54,313 nucleotides of DNA from Terribacillus halophilus (GCF_900101385.1 NZ_FMZB01000015.1:1-54313); one strand, 5' to 3'; shown: positions 8,721-17,740, counted from the first letter of the stretch. Notes: generated by a model not told the origin, from the sequence alone. A program made the numbers and translations.

Positions 8721-9180
8721 TTTCGGTCAATGCTGTATCGCAATATATTAGCGATCATACCATCCGAATTTTCGGGCCAGATTTGCTCTGCTGTCGGATT
8801 TCCTTTGCAGATTCCTCTAAATTGGTATCTGCCAGCATCCAGAAAAATCATCGTATTACAGGCTAGTGTCTTCTTCCCTATCTCAACATGTGTACAACTC
8901 CATCTCATCCCCATAACCAAGCTGCTATTCGATAATTTATTCCAATCCATTAAGAAAAGGATTGGTGATATGGGAGGCATTAAATCCTTTCGACGCTTGT
9001 TTGTGATACTTTCCTGGTTTTATAGAGAAGCCAATATGGATGACCTTCCATTTCATGTAGTTGTCTGAAGCAAGCTTTCATTTATCCGTATTCTCTTTGC
9101 TCCAGTCTCTTATTGGTTGCAAGATAATGTTTCTCTGTCATTCGTTCATCCGCTCCTTACTCACATCGTATACAAGAATC
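8721..9180 (-). other. Gap with possible decayed minus-strand gene
   Basis: No convincing intact gene lies here. On the minus strand a ribosome site (AAGGAGCGG) precedes a short ATG frame around 9148. Protein-like stretches then continue in different frames, for example KVIHIGFSIKPGKYHK and GKKTLACNTMIFLDAGRYQF. This would suit a gene broken by several frameshifts. I do not recognise the family, and the open frames on both strands may be chance. Confidence 0.25.
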
Positions 9181-9181
9181 A

Positions 9182-9216
9182 TGCTATACTGTCATCACGC
9201 TATAACAAGCTATAAC
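9182..9216 (+). promoter_or_regulatory. Extended -10 promoter and GCTATA repeats before the MocR gene
   Basis: TGCTATACT (9182-9190) fits an extended -10 element. GCTATA occurs three times, at 9183, 9199 and 9209. The last two are part of GCTATAAC repeats exactly 10 bp apart, one helical turn. MocR regulators commonly bind direct repeats at their own promoters, so autoregulation is likely. A similar in-phase TATAAC pair lies upstream of pdxS. Confidence 0.5.
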
Positions 9217-9232
9217 ACATAGGAGCAAACAA

Positions 9233-10693
9233 ATGATTACCATAAATAAAAACGAAGCAATTCCGCTTTCAAAGCAAATATATATGTCATTCGTAGATAA
9301 GATTCGATCCGGTTTATTGATGGACGGAACGAAATTACCCACGGTGCGGCAGCTGTCCAAAGATCTCGAGGTTAGTCTCGTCACGGTCATGAAAGCTTAC
9401 AAACAGCTTGAAGAAGATGGTTTTTTGGAATTGAGCAAGGGCAAAGGCACTTATGTTAAAACCCAACAGCAGCCGGAAAGCGTTCATACAGCATCTGATT
9501 TGGATTGGCAGCTCAGCATTCCTGATTACTTGCATCGTTCTCAATATGCTCGTTTTCAAGATTCGGATGCGAATTACCATTTCTCTTCATCTATGATCGA
9601 TCCGGCTTTGTTTCCGAATCAATATATGGATCAGCTGATTGCACAAGTATTCATGCAGAATCCACGCATACTGTCGCAATACGGCGGTATTCAAGGCGAC
9701 CTGGCATTACGCGAAAAGATGGCACAAAATCTGCAAAAATCAAAAATCACCACTTCACCAGAGAACCTGCTGATCACTAGTGGTTCCCAGCAAGGTATCG
9801 ACCTTGTTGCTCGTACTTTCGTTGGTCCGGGTGATGTTGTGATCATGGAAGCTCCGACCTATCCCGGTGCTATCGATGTCTTCCGCAGTCGTGGTGCCAC
9901 CATTCTTACCGTCCCGGTTGATCAAGACGGTATGCGAGTCGATATGCTGCATAGTTTATGCGAGAAACACAATCCAAAATTGATTTATACAACGCCCACC
10001 TTCCATAATCCGACGGGTACGATCATGCCGCTGCGGCGACGAAAAATATTGCTTGATATCGCCGAAAGTCATCACTGCCTGATCATGGAAGATGATCCAT
10101 TCAGCGATATCTACTTTGACCGCAAGCCGCCGCTTCCGATCAAAAGCATGGATAAAGCGGGTCATGTCATCTACTTGAAAGGTTTAAGCAAGACGATTGC
10201 ACCAGGCTGCCGCATCGGTCTGATAGCAGCTTCCGGTTCCATCTTCAAACGGCTATATGCAGCAAAAGCGAATATGGATCTCGGCAGCCCGCTGCTTCCT
10301 CAAAAGGTGATTTTGCCACTCGTCGATTCCACCAAAATGGAACAGCATACCAAGCGGCTCCGTGCTGCCTTGAAGAGCCGCCGTGATAGTGTACTGAAAG
10401 TCCTGGCAGAGCAGGCTCCCGCCGGTGTAACATGGCTTAACCCCAAGGGAGGCTTAAATATCTGGATTCAGCTGCCAGCTTGGCTTGACAGTAATGATTT
10501 ACTCACGGAAGCAAACAAACGTCATGTCTCCTTCCTGACAGGCTCTGCTTGTTTTGCCATTGAGAATGAGCATAGCACGTTTCGATTAAGCTACTCCTAT
10601 GCCAATGAAAAACTGTTGGAAGAAGGCGTCCAGATCCTTTGTGATATTATGCAGGCGCTGAAGCCATCAAGCTCCTCTTCGCCTACGTTTTGA
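9233..10693 (+). CDS. MocR-family regulator (GntR helix-turn-helix fused to aminotransferase domain)
   Basis: Regulator of 486 residues. The N-terminal winged helix-turn-helix (about 10-75) includes KLPTVRQLSKDLEVSLVTVM. A linker leads to a PLP-dependent fold-type I aminotransferase domain (about 100-480) with LKGLSKTIAPGCRIG holding the PLP lysine and TPTFHNPTG as substrate or cofactor loop. GntR-type regulators with this fusion sense PLP or amines and include GabR and PdxR. PLP synthase genes lie 2-4 kb downstream and share upstream repeats with this gene, so a PdxR role is my best inference, but the genes are not adjacent and other MocR roles remain open. Confidence 0.82.
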   Translation: MITINKNEAIPLSKQIYMSFVDKIRSGLLMDGTKLPTVRQLSKDLEVSLVTVMKAYKQLEEDGFLELSKGKGTYVKTQQQPESVHTASDLDWQLSIPDYLHRSQYARFQDSDANYHFSSSMIDPALFPNQYMDQLIAQVFMQNPRILSQYGGIQGDLALREKMAQNLQKSKITTSPENLLITSGSQQGIDLVARTFVGPGDVVIMEAPTYPGAIDVFRSRGATILTVPVDQDGMRVDMLHSLCEKHNPKLIYTTPTFHNPTGTIMPLRRRKILLDIAESHHCLIMEDDPFSDIYFDRKPPLPIKSMDKAGHVIYLKGLSKTIAPGCRIGLIAASGSIFKRLYAAKANMDLGSPLLPQKVILPLVDSTKMEQHTKRLRAALKSRRDSVLKVLAEQAPAGVTWLNPKGGLNIWIQLPAWLDSNDLLTEANKRHVSFLTGSACFAIENEHSTFRLSYSYANEKLLEEGVQILCDIMQALKPSSSSSPTF

Positions 10694-10752
10694 ATAATCG
10701 AGTTAGAGTGACAATAAAAGATAGTTATCGGGATACAAACCAACCGCTCCAC

Positions 10753-10793
10753 AAAAAGAAGGGTCAGCCCAATTCGGACTGACCCTTCTTTTT
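10753..10793. terminator. Bidirectional terminator between MocR and aldehyde dehydrogenase genes
   Basis: Perfect 15-bp arms AAAAAGAAGGGTCAG and CTGACCCTTCTTTTT around an 11-nt loop give a GC-rich stem with T runs on both strands. It ends both converging genes. Confidence 0.88.
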
Positions 10794-10804
10794 GGTTAGT
10801 TAGT

Positions 10805-12100
10805 TTAGCGCTTCAAAATGCTCTTATAATGTGAAAAGGTATCAAAACTGGCTTTGCCATGATACGCTCCCATGCCGCTTGCGCCAACCCCGCCGAACGG
10901 AAGGTAGTGGGAAGTCATGTGGCTGATGGTATCGTTGATAGCACCGCCACCGAATGAAACGCTATTTAGGATTTCATCATGGAATGCCTCATCTTCAGAG
11001 AACAAGTATAATGCAAGTGGCTTCGGTCGTTTTACAATTCGATCTATGATATCGGATGGATCGTCATATTCGAGAACCGGTAAAATCGGTCCAAAGATTT
11101 CATCCTGCATGATTGGATCATCCCAAGAAATGGAATCAAGGATTGTCGGCTCGATAATAAGCTGGGAACGATCGGATTTCCCGCCTACAACTATCTTTCC
11201 ATTACTCAGGAAGCCAGCAAGACGATCAAAATGCCTATCACTTACAACATGTCCGAAGTTTGGATTTTGGACAATATTATCTCCATATGTTGCAGTGATG
11301 ACATCTTTCAGTTTGGCCAGCAGCGGTTCTTTTACACTGCTATGAACAAGCAGGTAGTCTGGTGCGACACATGTCTGACCTGCGTTTGCGAATTTTCCGC
11401 GTGCGATTCGCTGAGCTGCTTCATCCAAATTCGCATCTGCATGGACGATTGTCGGACTTTTACCGCCAAGCTCCAATGTGACAGGCGTCAAATGCTTGGC
11501 TGCTGCTTCTGCTACGATTTTACCGACACCAGTGCTGCCAGTGAAGAAGATGTAGTCGAAGTCTTCTTTGAGCAGCGCCGTGCTCGTTTCCACTTCCCCT
11601 TCTACAACATGCAGATATTCATCCGGGAAATGATCATTAAAGATGCGCGAAAGAATAGCTGACGTTTTCGGTGTCAATTCAGATGGTTTTAATACCGCTG
11701 TATTTCCGCCAGCAATCGCTCCTACCAATGGAGAAACTGCCAGCTGGAATGGATAGTTCCATGGTGCGATCACCAACACAGATCCATAGGGTTCCGGCTT
11801 GATATAGCTTTTCGCCCCTTCATGGGAAGATGCTGTTGGTACTTCCTTTGTTTCCGCCCACGACGCCAAATTCTCCAAAGTGAAATCGATCTCACTCAAC
11901 ACAAGTCCTACCTCTGCTCGTCTAGCCTCCATTTCTGATTTGTTCAAGTCTTGCTTCACAGCATCCAAGATGGCTTGTTCATGCGCATGAATTAAATCTT
12001 TCAATTTATTTAATGTATTGATACGGAATTGTACATCCTTGGTTTCTCCGCTTCTAAAAAAAGTACGCTGTATATTCAAAAGGCCTTGATAGTTCTCCAT
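10805..12100 (-). CDS. Aldehyde dehydrogenase (class 3 type, AldX/YwdH-like)
   Basis: Cytosolic NAD(P)-dependent aldehyde dehydrogenase of 431 residues, the shorter length typical of class 3 enzymes acting on medium- and long-chain or aromatic aldehydes. Visible motifs are VIAPWNYPFQLA, FTGSTGVGK, LELGGKSP with the catalytic Glu, and FANAGQTCVAPDY with the catalytic Cys. AAAGGAGAGTTAAC precedes the ATG at 12100; the frame stays open 45 codons upstream but without family similarity. A GGGTAA/TTACCC dyad (about 12133-12157) lies upstream and could be an operator. Substrate unknown. Confidence 0.86.
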   Translation of the reverse strand: MENYQGLLNIQRTFFRSGETKDVQFRINTLNKLKDLIHAHEQAILDAVKQDLNKSEMEARRAEVGLVLSEIDFTLENLASWAETKEVPTASSHEGAKSYIKPEPYGSVLVIAPWNYPFQLAVSPLVGAIAGGNTAVLKPSELTPKTSAILSRIFNDHFPDEYLHVVEGEVETSTALLKEDFDYIFFTGSTGVGKIVAEAAAKHLTPVTLELGGKSPTIVHADANLDEAAQRIARGKFANAGQTCVAPDYLLVHSSVKEPLLAKLKDVITATYGDNIVQNPNFGHVVSDRHFDRLAGFLSNGKIVVGGKSDRSQLIIEPTILDSISWDDPIMQDEIFGPILPVLEYDDPSDIIDRIVKRPKPLALYLFSEDEAFHDEILNSVSFGGGAINDTISHMTSHYLPFGGVGASGMGAYHGKASFDTFSHYKSILKR

Positions 12101-12257
12101 GTTAACTCTCCTTTGCACCATTGAATGCCGTTGGGTAAACCATTTCTCGTTGTTACCCACTAGGTTGCATCCTATTAGTTGATGTATCAAACATTCAATG
12201 TGGAGAACTATAATACACCGTAAAAAAGATTGCAAGTGATGCGACTTCCCAAACTAC

Positions 12258-12296
12258 AAAAAAACATACCCTTTACATCTCACTTAAAAGGTATGT
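12258..12296 (-). terminator. Terminator downstream of the zinc-ribbon gene
   Basis: Arms ACATACC (12264-12270) and GGTATGT (12290-12296) plus inner pairs. On the minus strand they are followed by TTTTTTT. It lies 30 bp past the stop codon at 12326. Confidence 0.75.
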
Positions 12297-12325
12297 CTTG
12301 AATAAGGATATAAGTATAAGCTTTT

Positions 12326-12529
12326 TCAACCGAAGAATAAGTCCAGCAAATTACTGCCATGAGATGATTCCTTATTATATAATTCCGAATAACCGCATTG
12401 TGTACACGAAATAACCAGAAATTGATTGTGCTGCACATCGAATAACTTCGACAGTCCAGTCCCTGTCATTGCTACTTCTTTTTGTGAAACATCTGTACCT
12501 CCGCATTTTATACAGCCACTCTGTTGCAT
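12326..12529 (-). CDS. Small zinc-ribbon protein
   Basis: Protein of 67 residues with two Cys pairs, CIKCGG near the N-terminus and CTQCGYSE near residue 48, forming one zinc ribbon. Between them is TGTGLSKLFDVQHNQFLVISC, whose pattern I associate with the zinc_ribbon_13 family of putative nucleic-acid-binding proteins. AAAGGGAGCG lies before the ATG at 12529. The longer open frame upstream runs into the pdxT terminator and is not coding. Function unknown. Confidence 0.72.
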   Translation of the reverse strand: MQQSGCIKCGGTDVSQKEVAMTGTGLSKLFDVQHNQFLVISCTQCGYSELYNKESSHGSNLLDLFFG

Positions 12530-12629
12530 AACGTCGCTCCCTTTATCTTTTTCTATCATACGAAGACAACTTGATACAGGTTTCACTTTGTTACCGAAGG
12601 AAAAACGTCGTCTAGACGATCTAACAAAC

Positions 12630-12660
12630 GAAAAAGAAGCTGGCCCCAAAACCCAGCTTC
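12630..12660 (-). terminator. Terminator downstream of pdxT
   Basis: Arms GAAGCTGG (12636-12643) and CCAGCTTC (12653-12660) are followed on the minus strand by TTTTT. The hairpin starts 7 bp past the pdxT stop codon, so it ends the pdxS-pdxT transcript. Confidence 0.82.
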
Positions 12661-12666
12661 CTTCTT

Positions 12667-13251
12667 TCAAACATTCGCTTTCGCAGCCTCCTCGACCATA
12701 TCATGAAAATAAGCGATCAATCTCCTATCATCCGTAAGCTCCGGATGGAAGGCTGTCGCCAAGTAATGCCGATCCCTTGCTGCTACGATGCGGCCTGTAT
12801 CTTCACTCAGCACTTCGACTCCTGGTCCAGCTTCGAGTATATATGGTGCCCGGATGAAAACTGCTGGAAAATCATCCGCCACTCCCTTGATGGGAAGATC
12901 AGTCTCAAAGCTATCCACCTGGCGCCCGAACGCGTTCCGTTCCACTTTCACATCCATCAGACCAAGATGGTTCGTTTGCTGATTGTTGATTTCCTTTGCC
13001 AATAAAATCATTCCAGCACAAGTGCCGAATATAGGTTTTCCAGATGTACCGAAAGCGCGTAATGGCTCCAGGAAATCATACCGGTCAATCAGTCTTCTCA
13101 TAGCAGTACTCTCACCGCCAGGCAAAATCAATCCATCCAGTTCATCCAGCTGTTCCACGCGTTTGACCAAGACAGCTTCCGCTCCGACCGCCTCTACTGA
13201 CCGTGCGTGCTCAGCCACCGCACCCTGGAGTGCCAATACACCGATTTTCAT
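12667..13251 (-). CDS. pdxT: Pyridoxal 5'-phosphate synthase, glutaminase subunit
   Basis: Class I glutamine amidotransferase of 194 residues that frees ammonia from glutamine and passes it to PdxS in the dodecameric PLP synthase. [10 protein letters not shown] (46-55) and the nucleophile Cys in [10 protein letters not shown] (about 78) are visible, and the catalytic His-Glu pair lies in FHPELTDD near the C-terminus. It follows pdxS by 19 bp, with GAAAGGAGA before its ATG, so the two subunits are made from one mRNA. Confidence 0.96.
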   Translation of the reverse strand: MKIGVLALQGAVAEHARSVEAVGAEAVLVKRVEQLDELDGLILPGGESTAMRRLIDRYDFLEPLRAFGTSGKPIFGTCAGMILLAKEINNQQTNHLGLMDVKVERNAFGRQVDSFETDLPIKGVADDFPAVFIRAPYILEAGPGVEVLSEDTGRIVAARDRHYLATAFHPELTDDRRLIAYFHDMVEEAAKANV

Positions 13252-13270
13252 CGAGCAAATCTCCTTTCTT

Positions 13271-14155
13271 TTACCAGCCGCGCTCCTGCATTCTGTTTTC
13301 TGGAGAAAGGCTTGCGATGTCGATTCCCTTCATCGGTGTGCCAAGTCCTTTGGAAAGCTCGGCAATGAGCTTGTAATCTTGATAATGAGTCGTTGCTTCC
13401 ACGATGGCTTTGGCGAATTTCGCCGGGTTATCAGATTTAAAGATACCGGAACCAACAAATACACCATCCGCTCCAAGCTGCATCATCAGCGCCGCATCTG
13501 CAGGTGTCGCCACACCGCCAGCAGCAAAGTTAACGACCGGAAGCTTGCCTGCTTCACGAATTTGAAGCAATACTTCATATGGTGCACCCAGTTCCTTGGC
13601 AAATGTCATCACTTCATCCAAATCCATGGAAAGAAGCTTCCGTACTTGGGATTGAACCATGCGCATATGCCGAACCGCTTCGACGATATTACCTGTTCCC
13701 GGCTCCCCTTTTGTACGAAGCATGGATGCACCTTCCCCGATACGGCGGGCAGCCTCGCCTAGATCACGGCTTCCGCATACGAACGGTACTGTGAATTCTC
13801 GCTTGTTCAAGTGATACTGCTCATCTGCTGGCGTCAGTACTTCACTTTCATCGATATAATCGACGCCCATGGATTCCAGTACCCGTGCTTCGACAATATG
13901 TCCGATTCGAGCCTTCGCCATGACCGGGATGGAAACAGCATTCACTACTTCTTCCACGATCGTCGGATCCGCCATCCGCGCAACACCGCCCGCAGCACGG
14001 ATATCAGAAGGAACACGCTCAAGCGCCATTACCGCTACTGCCCCGGCTTCCTCCGCAATCTTCGCCTGCTCTGCATTCACGACATCCATGATGACGCCGC
14101 CCTTCTGCATTTCCGCCATACCTCGTTTAACTAAATCTGTACCTGTTTTCGCCAT
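13271..14155 (-). CDS. pdxS: Pyridoxal 5'-phosphate synthase, lyase subunit
   Basis: Forms PLP from ribose 5-phosphate, glyceraldehyde 3-phosphate and PdxT-delivered ammonia. The 294-residue barrel is highly conserved. MAKARIGH carries the Lys that binds ribose 5-phosphate, and [18 protein letters not shown] with [11 protein letters not shown] forms the phosphate-binding region. AAACAGGAGGAGTCAAT precedes the ATG at 14155; the 33-codon upstream extension is not conserved. First gene of pdxS-pdxT. Two TATAAC repeats 20 bp apart lie 72-97 bp upstream and resemble those before the MocR gene at 9233. Confidence 0.97.
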   Translation of the reverse strand: MAKTGTDLVKRGMAEMQKGGVIMDVVNAEQAKIAEEAGAVAVMALERVPSDIRAAGGVARMADPTIVEEVVNAVSIPVMAKARIGHIVEARVLESMGVDYIDESEVLTPADEQYHLNKREFTVPFVCGSRDLGEAARRIGEGASMLRTKGEPGTGNIVEAVRHMRMVQSQVRKLLSMDLDEVMTFAKELGAPYEVLLQIREAGKLPVVNFAAGGVATPADAALMMQLGADGVFVGSGIFKSDNPAKFAKAIVEATTHYQDYKLIAELSKGLGTPMKGIDIASLSPENRMQERGW

Positions 14156-14226
14156 ATTGACTCCTCCTGTTTCTCTTTCCCCATTGTCGGAAAAGTTTGA
14201 TAGGAATATTGTACATATGATTACGG

Positions 14227-14252
14227 TATAACACGCAAGAAGATAGTATAAC
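14227..14252. promoter_or_regulatory. TATAAC repeat pair upstream of pdxS
   Basis: TATAAC at 14227-14232 and 14247-14252 are exactly 20 bp apart, two helical turns. On the minus strand they fall in a possible promoter, TTGTTA, 17 bp, TTATAC. Because the hexamer also occurs in GCTATAAC repeats at the MocR promoter, this is a candidate site for a PdxR-like regulator. Confidence 0.4.
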
Positions 14253-14255
14253 AAG

Positions 14256-14792
14256 TTAATCCCTTGCGTGCCTCGTTAAGAGCAGATTATATTCATTCCA
14301 AAAATGCGCGTACATCTCTTGATCGAATTCATCCTCAAACTTCTTTGATTTAGATTGATCAAAGAATGCCTTTGCTTGTAATGCAAATTGCAAAATCTCC
14401 TGTTTATAAATACTTTTAGGTAAAGTAAGACTCAAATGCGGATATACTATCTTTCCTTCTGTATTACTAGAGCTAGTAAACTTAACAAAATCTGATATTT
14501 CAACCTCCTCACCATCGTACTGCACTGACCAATGAATAGAAATCGGGCAGCCTGTCATCAAAATTGATCCGCATCCATGCAGAATCAATCCCTCCTTATG
14601 CTCTGGATTACACTTATAATCAGCGTCCAAAGTTCGCAGTAAAGCCAGTGCCGACTCGCTGATACCCCACTCTTCATTTGCGCCTGCTTTGGTAATTATC
14701 GTATCACCAACTTCCAGACGAATTTCTCCGTGTGAACATATGTCTTCTGATTCATTGGTTAGCCAATGTTGTTTTTCAATCCTTATTTTCAT
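14256..14792 (-). CDS. Uncharacterised protein
   Basis: Protein of 178 residues that I do not recognise. It is soluble, acidic and without signal peptide or membrane segment. The first half reads like a beta-rich domain ([24 protein letters not shown]), and the middle holds two Cys in [15 protein letters not shown]. The second half is helical and charged. AGGAAGGAA lies before the ATG. Its stop codon falls close upstream of the pdxS promoter region. It is transcribed divergently from the VOC gene at 14907. It could be an immunity-type or housekeeping orphan; nothing in the sequence decides. Confidence 0.6.
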   Translation of the reverse strand: MKIRIEKQHWLTNESEDICSHGEIRLEVGDTIITKAGANEEWGISESALALLRTLDADYKCNPEHKEGLILHGCGSILMTGCPISIHWSVQYDGEEVEISDFVKFTSSSNTEGKIVYPHLSLTLPKSIYKQEILQFALQAKAFFDQSKSKKFEDEFDQEMYAHFWNEYNLLLTRHARD

Positions 14793-14906
14793 TTGTTCCT
14801 TCCTTCTTCAGACTACCTATCTTACTTATATAGCAAAAAGATAGATATCATTTTCACTGACTTGTATATTGGAATTATAACCATTGTTTCCATAAGGAGG
14901 ATACTA

Positions 14907-15563
14907 TTGAAAATAGAAAAAATAGAGTTGCAGATTAACCCATTCAAAGAAACCGTTGAATTCTACAAGGATACTTTAAGCTTTACTTGTATTGATGAGA
15001 ATGCAAATTCAGCCGTATTCCAATTAGGAGCTAGTCAGCTGGTTTTACACAAAAGCGAGGATGATTCCCATTACTATCATTTCGCATTCAATATACCATC
15101 CAATATGTTCCAAAAGGCAAAACTTTGGTTAGCCTCGCGCGTTACACTTCTTACAGAAGATGGCCAAGATGAAATACATTTCAACACAAGAACACAAGCG
15201 TATGCCTGTTATTTTGAAGATCCGGCAGGAAATATCGTCGAATACATCGCAAGAACGGAAACATCATCTTCAAGTTCTGATCCTGATTTTTCTCCAAGTC
15301 ACGTTCTATCAATTAGTGAAATCAATCTCTCAACAGATCGAATTTTAGAGTATGCCGACAAAATGAAGGAAATTGGAATCCCTGTGCGAGATGAGAGGGA
15401 CATTTCCCTTTCCTCAATTACCTTCATGGGGGAATATGAAGATGGTGCTTTCATATTACTCGGTCCTTTAAACAGAAGATGGATTTTCTCTCACAAAACC
15501 TCCATCTCCTCCCCCGTTTTAATTCACACAGATCGGGGATTAGTAACAAATATGGCAACATAA
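14907..15563 (+). CDS. VOC (glyoxalase/bleomycin resistance) family protein
   Basis: Protein of 218 residues with one clear VOC half in the first 120 residues: a beta-alpha-beta-beta-beta pattern beginning KIEKIELQINPFKETVEFYK and ending YACYFEDPAGNIVEYI, where Glu would be a metal ligand. The second half (ISEINLSTDRILEYADKMKE...) may be a diverged second VOC module. The start is TTG at 14907, preceded by AAGGAGG with 6-nt spacing; an ATG 47 codons earlier has no ribosome site. Metal-dependent dioxygenase, isomerase or binding roles are all possible. Confidence 0.75.
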   Translation: MKIEKIELQINPFKETVEFYKDTLSFTCIDENANSAVFQLGASQLVLHKSEDDSHYYHFAFNIPSNMFQKAKLWLASRVTLLTEDGQDEIHFNTRTQAYACYFEDPAGNIVEYIARTETSSSSSDPDFSPSHVLSISEINLSTDRILEYADKMKEIGIPVRDERDISLSSITFMGEYEDGAFILLGPLNRRWIFSHKTSISSPVLIHTDRGLVTNMAT

Positions 15564-15676
15564 AAAACAACGTTCAGTAATCTCTTTTTCATATTAAAAA
15601 AGTGTCGAATGGAAGCTCTCCTTCTCATAACTTAAGCCAGTTCCGCTTCGAAGAGTAAGCAGCACACACATTTCAG

Positions 15677-15762
15677 TTGACAAAAAAATCTATTTATGCT
15701 ATAATTTACACAATTAAACAAAGCATATATAATAGGATTCTCCTGGCCAGGAGAATCCTATT
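15677..15762 (+). promoter_or_regulatory. Perfect-consensus sigma-A promoter and 32-bp palindromic leader
   Basis: TTGACA (15677-15682), a 17-bp spacer and TATAAT (15700-15705) match the sigma-A consensus exactly. About 20 bp past the predicted start is a perfect 32-bp palindrome at 15731-15762 whose left half is AATAGGATTCTCCTGG. The RNA would form a 14-16 bp hairpin followed by TTTTCGTTT, 15 nt before the ribosome site. It could act as an attenuator or as a DNA operator. Such a strong promoter normally needs a brake, so control here is likely. Confidence 0.7.
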
Positions 15763-15785
15763 TTCGTTTAAGGGAGTGCGTCTGT

Positions 15786-16700
15786 TTGAAAAAAGATCAG
15801 TCAAGTTTAACTTCTTTAATAGCTGCTTTTAGCCGCGCTTATCACAGCCAGTATGATAATCCGAAAATCTTCGATGACTTTATTGCAAAGCAATTGCTTA
15901 CAGCGCAAGAGTTTCAAGACATCAGCACAAACATGGTACGCAACATTCAATTTTTCAATGAGGATATTTCAGCAAAGCTTGATCACAATGAAGAAAGTAT
16001 TCTTCAATGGGTCATCCAAACTCAACTCTCTCCCACACCTTTGGCTCGAGCTGCATATTGCGAGCGTGTTTTACTTAACGAAATTACCTTAGGAGCAACA
16101 CAATATGTCCTATTAGGAGCTGGCTTGGATACCTTTCATTTCCGCCATCCAGAATTAAGAAATAGCCTTGCTATCTTCGAGGTTGATCACCCTGCCACAC
16201 AAGCTTTCAAACGTTCGAAACTGAAAAAAGCCAGCCTTGAGATCCAAGATAATCTTCACTTTGTCCCTATGGATTTCAGCAAAGCATTTTCTGTTCAAAA
16301 TCTTTATGATGAAGGTTTTGGGTACGAAAAGACGTTCTTTAGTCTCCTAGGTGTATCTTATTATCTGACGAAAGAGGAGCTCTCTTATTTAATAAAGCAG
16401 TTATTTACCATTGTTCCAACTGGAAGTTCCATTGTCTTGGATTATGCTGATGAAAACCTTTTTACAGAAACGGGGTTGTCCAACAGAGTCCAGAACATGG
16501 TTAAGATGGCTGCAGCTAGCGGGGAGCCGATGAAAGCTTGCTACTCCTATAAAGAGATGGAGAGTATGCTAGGCGATGCGGATCTTCTGATTTATGAGCA
16601 TCTCTCGCCTGCTAGAATCAACGAATTTTATTTTGCAGATAGGAAGGATTATCTCACTGCTTTTGAAACAATTCATTATGTCCATGCCGTGAAAAAATAA
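15786..16700 (+). CDS. SAM-dependent methyltransferase, leucine carboxyl methyltransferase (LCM) family
   Basis: Protein of 304 residues. The motif I equivalent is QYVLLGAGLDTFHFRHPE (about 110-127), followed by the acidic strand IFEVDHPATQAFKR typical of the LCM/PPM family, whose members O-methylate carboxylates, often in secondary metabolism. The later segment FFSLLGVSYYLTKEEL also fits. The start is TTG at 15786 with AAGGGAGTG at proper spacing. It stands alone behind a perfect promoter and a palindromic leader, so expression is probably conditional. Substrate unknown. Confidence 0.8.
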   Translation: MKKDQSSLTSLIAAFSRAYHSQYDNPKIFDDFIAKQLLTAQEFQDISTNMVRNIQFFNEDISAKLDHNEESILQWVIQTQLSPTPLARAAYCERVLLNEITLGATQYVLLGAGLDTFHFRHPELRNSLAIFEVDHPATQAFKRSKLKKASLEIQDNLHFVPMDFSKAFSVQNLYDEGFGYEKTFFSLLGVSYYLTKEELSYLIKQLFTIVPTGSSIVLDYADENLFTETGLSNRVQNMVKMAAASGEPMKACYSYKEMESMLGDADLLIYEHLSPARINEFYFADRKDYLTAFETIHYVHAVKK

Positions 16701-16713
16701 TAGTCTTATAGAA

Positions 16714-16746
16714 TCAGAGGAACATATCCATCGTATGTTCCTCTGA
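16714..16746. terminator. Hairpin between convergent methyltransferase and EamA genes
   Basis: Perfect 13-bp arms TCAGAGGAACATA and TATGTTCCTCTGA enclose a 7-nt loop. T tails are weak on both strands, but the position between converging genes favours a shared terminator. Confidence 0.65.
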
Positions 16747-16763
16747 TATTCATAAATTATCAC

Positions 16764-17657
16764 CTATCCACCATCTATTTCCGGTAAACGATACTCACTA
16801 CTTTGCCGAATCAAAAACATAAGCACTCCAAGCAATGTAATCGCACCCCCGACTATTTGCAGCGGCGTTATCTTTTCCCCTAGCAACCAGACTGCAAGCA
16901 AGGTTGCGCCGACCGGTTCCCCTAATACACTCATTGAAATTGTGGTCGTATTGACATAGTTCAAGAGCATATTGAATATGACGTGTGCTAATGTCGGGAA
17001 AATGGCAAGCAGGAAGAAGATTTTCCATTCATCAAAGTCATATCCTCCCATCGGTATGCCAGCTGCCAAGTTATAGATGTTCAGCCACACACCTGCTGAC
17101 AGAAAAACACAAAAGCTGTATACCCAGTGCGATACTTTTTTGACATTCTTCTGTCCAATCAGCAAATAGCCGACAACAGCGATGACACAAAGAAAAGATA
17201 ACAGATCTCCGATCAGGACAGAAACATCATTCAAACCAAAGTCTCCCCACCCTACCATGACAACACCAATGAAAGAGATGCCGATAGTAATGATGATGGC
17301 TCTGGAAGCCCTCTCTTTATAAAGCAGGAATCCGCCGACCATTGCGACAATCGGCTGAAGCGAAAGAATGATGGTCGAGCTGGCTACCGTTGTCAACTTC
17401 AAAGAGCTGAACCATAAAGCAAAATGGGCTGCCAAACAAGCACCTGACAATAAGAAAGCGAACGCTTCCGATCTGCCGATTTTTTTGAACTCCTTTCTTT
17501 TCATCCACACAATTGGAACCAGCAGCAGACAAGCTAAATACATACGATTCATGCTGAGGATCGACGCTGGCGCATCAGACCATTTTACGAAGATGGCTGC
17601 AAAAGATATGGCAATGATGGATATAACCAATAGAACAGCGGTTTTATTTTGTTTCAC
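16764..17657 (-). CDS. EamA/DMT-family transporter
   Basis: Integral membrane protein of 297 residues with about ten hydrophobic helices arranged as two EamA repeats of five; each repeat ends in a conserved Pro/Glu-containing region (SLQPIVAMVGGFLLYKERAS; VLGEPVGATLLAVWLLGEKI). The family exports amino acids, sugars or drugs. The start is GTG at 17657, because AGAAGGAGG stands 7 nt before it; the ATG 14 codons upstream has no such site. Monocistronic; substrate unknown. Confidence 0.83.
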   Translation of the reverse strand: MKQNKTAVLLVISIIAISFAAIFVKWSDAPASILSMNRMYLACLLLVPIVWMKRKEFKKIGRSEAFAFLLSGACLAAHFALWFSSLKLTTVASSTIILSLQPIVAMVGGFLLYKERASRAIIITIGISFIGVVMVGWGDFGLNDVSVLIGDLLSFLCVIAVVGYLLIGQKNVKKVSHWVYSFCVFLSAGVWLNIYNLAAGIPMGGYDFDEWKIFFLLAIFPTLAHVIFNMLLNYVNTTTISMSVLGEPVGATLLAVWLLGEKITPLQIVGGAITLLGVLMFLIRQSSEYRLPEIDGG

Positions 17658-17740
17658 ACAGCAGCCTCCTTCTAGGGCAATTCCGTGCATCGATTGCAAT
17701 TATTTTAGACCTTGTTTGTCAAGTTGTCTTATATGATTAT

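Noticed and set aside
9233-10693. Naming the MocR gene pdxR outright
   Set aside because: It is not adjacent to pdxS, and the shared hexamers could be chance in AT-rich DNA; kept as a hypothesis.
12608-12619. 12-bp palindrome TCGTCTAGACGA between the zinc-ribbon gene and the pdxT terminator
   Set aside because: Short and isolated, with no promoter context, so not listed as an operator.
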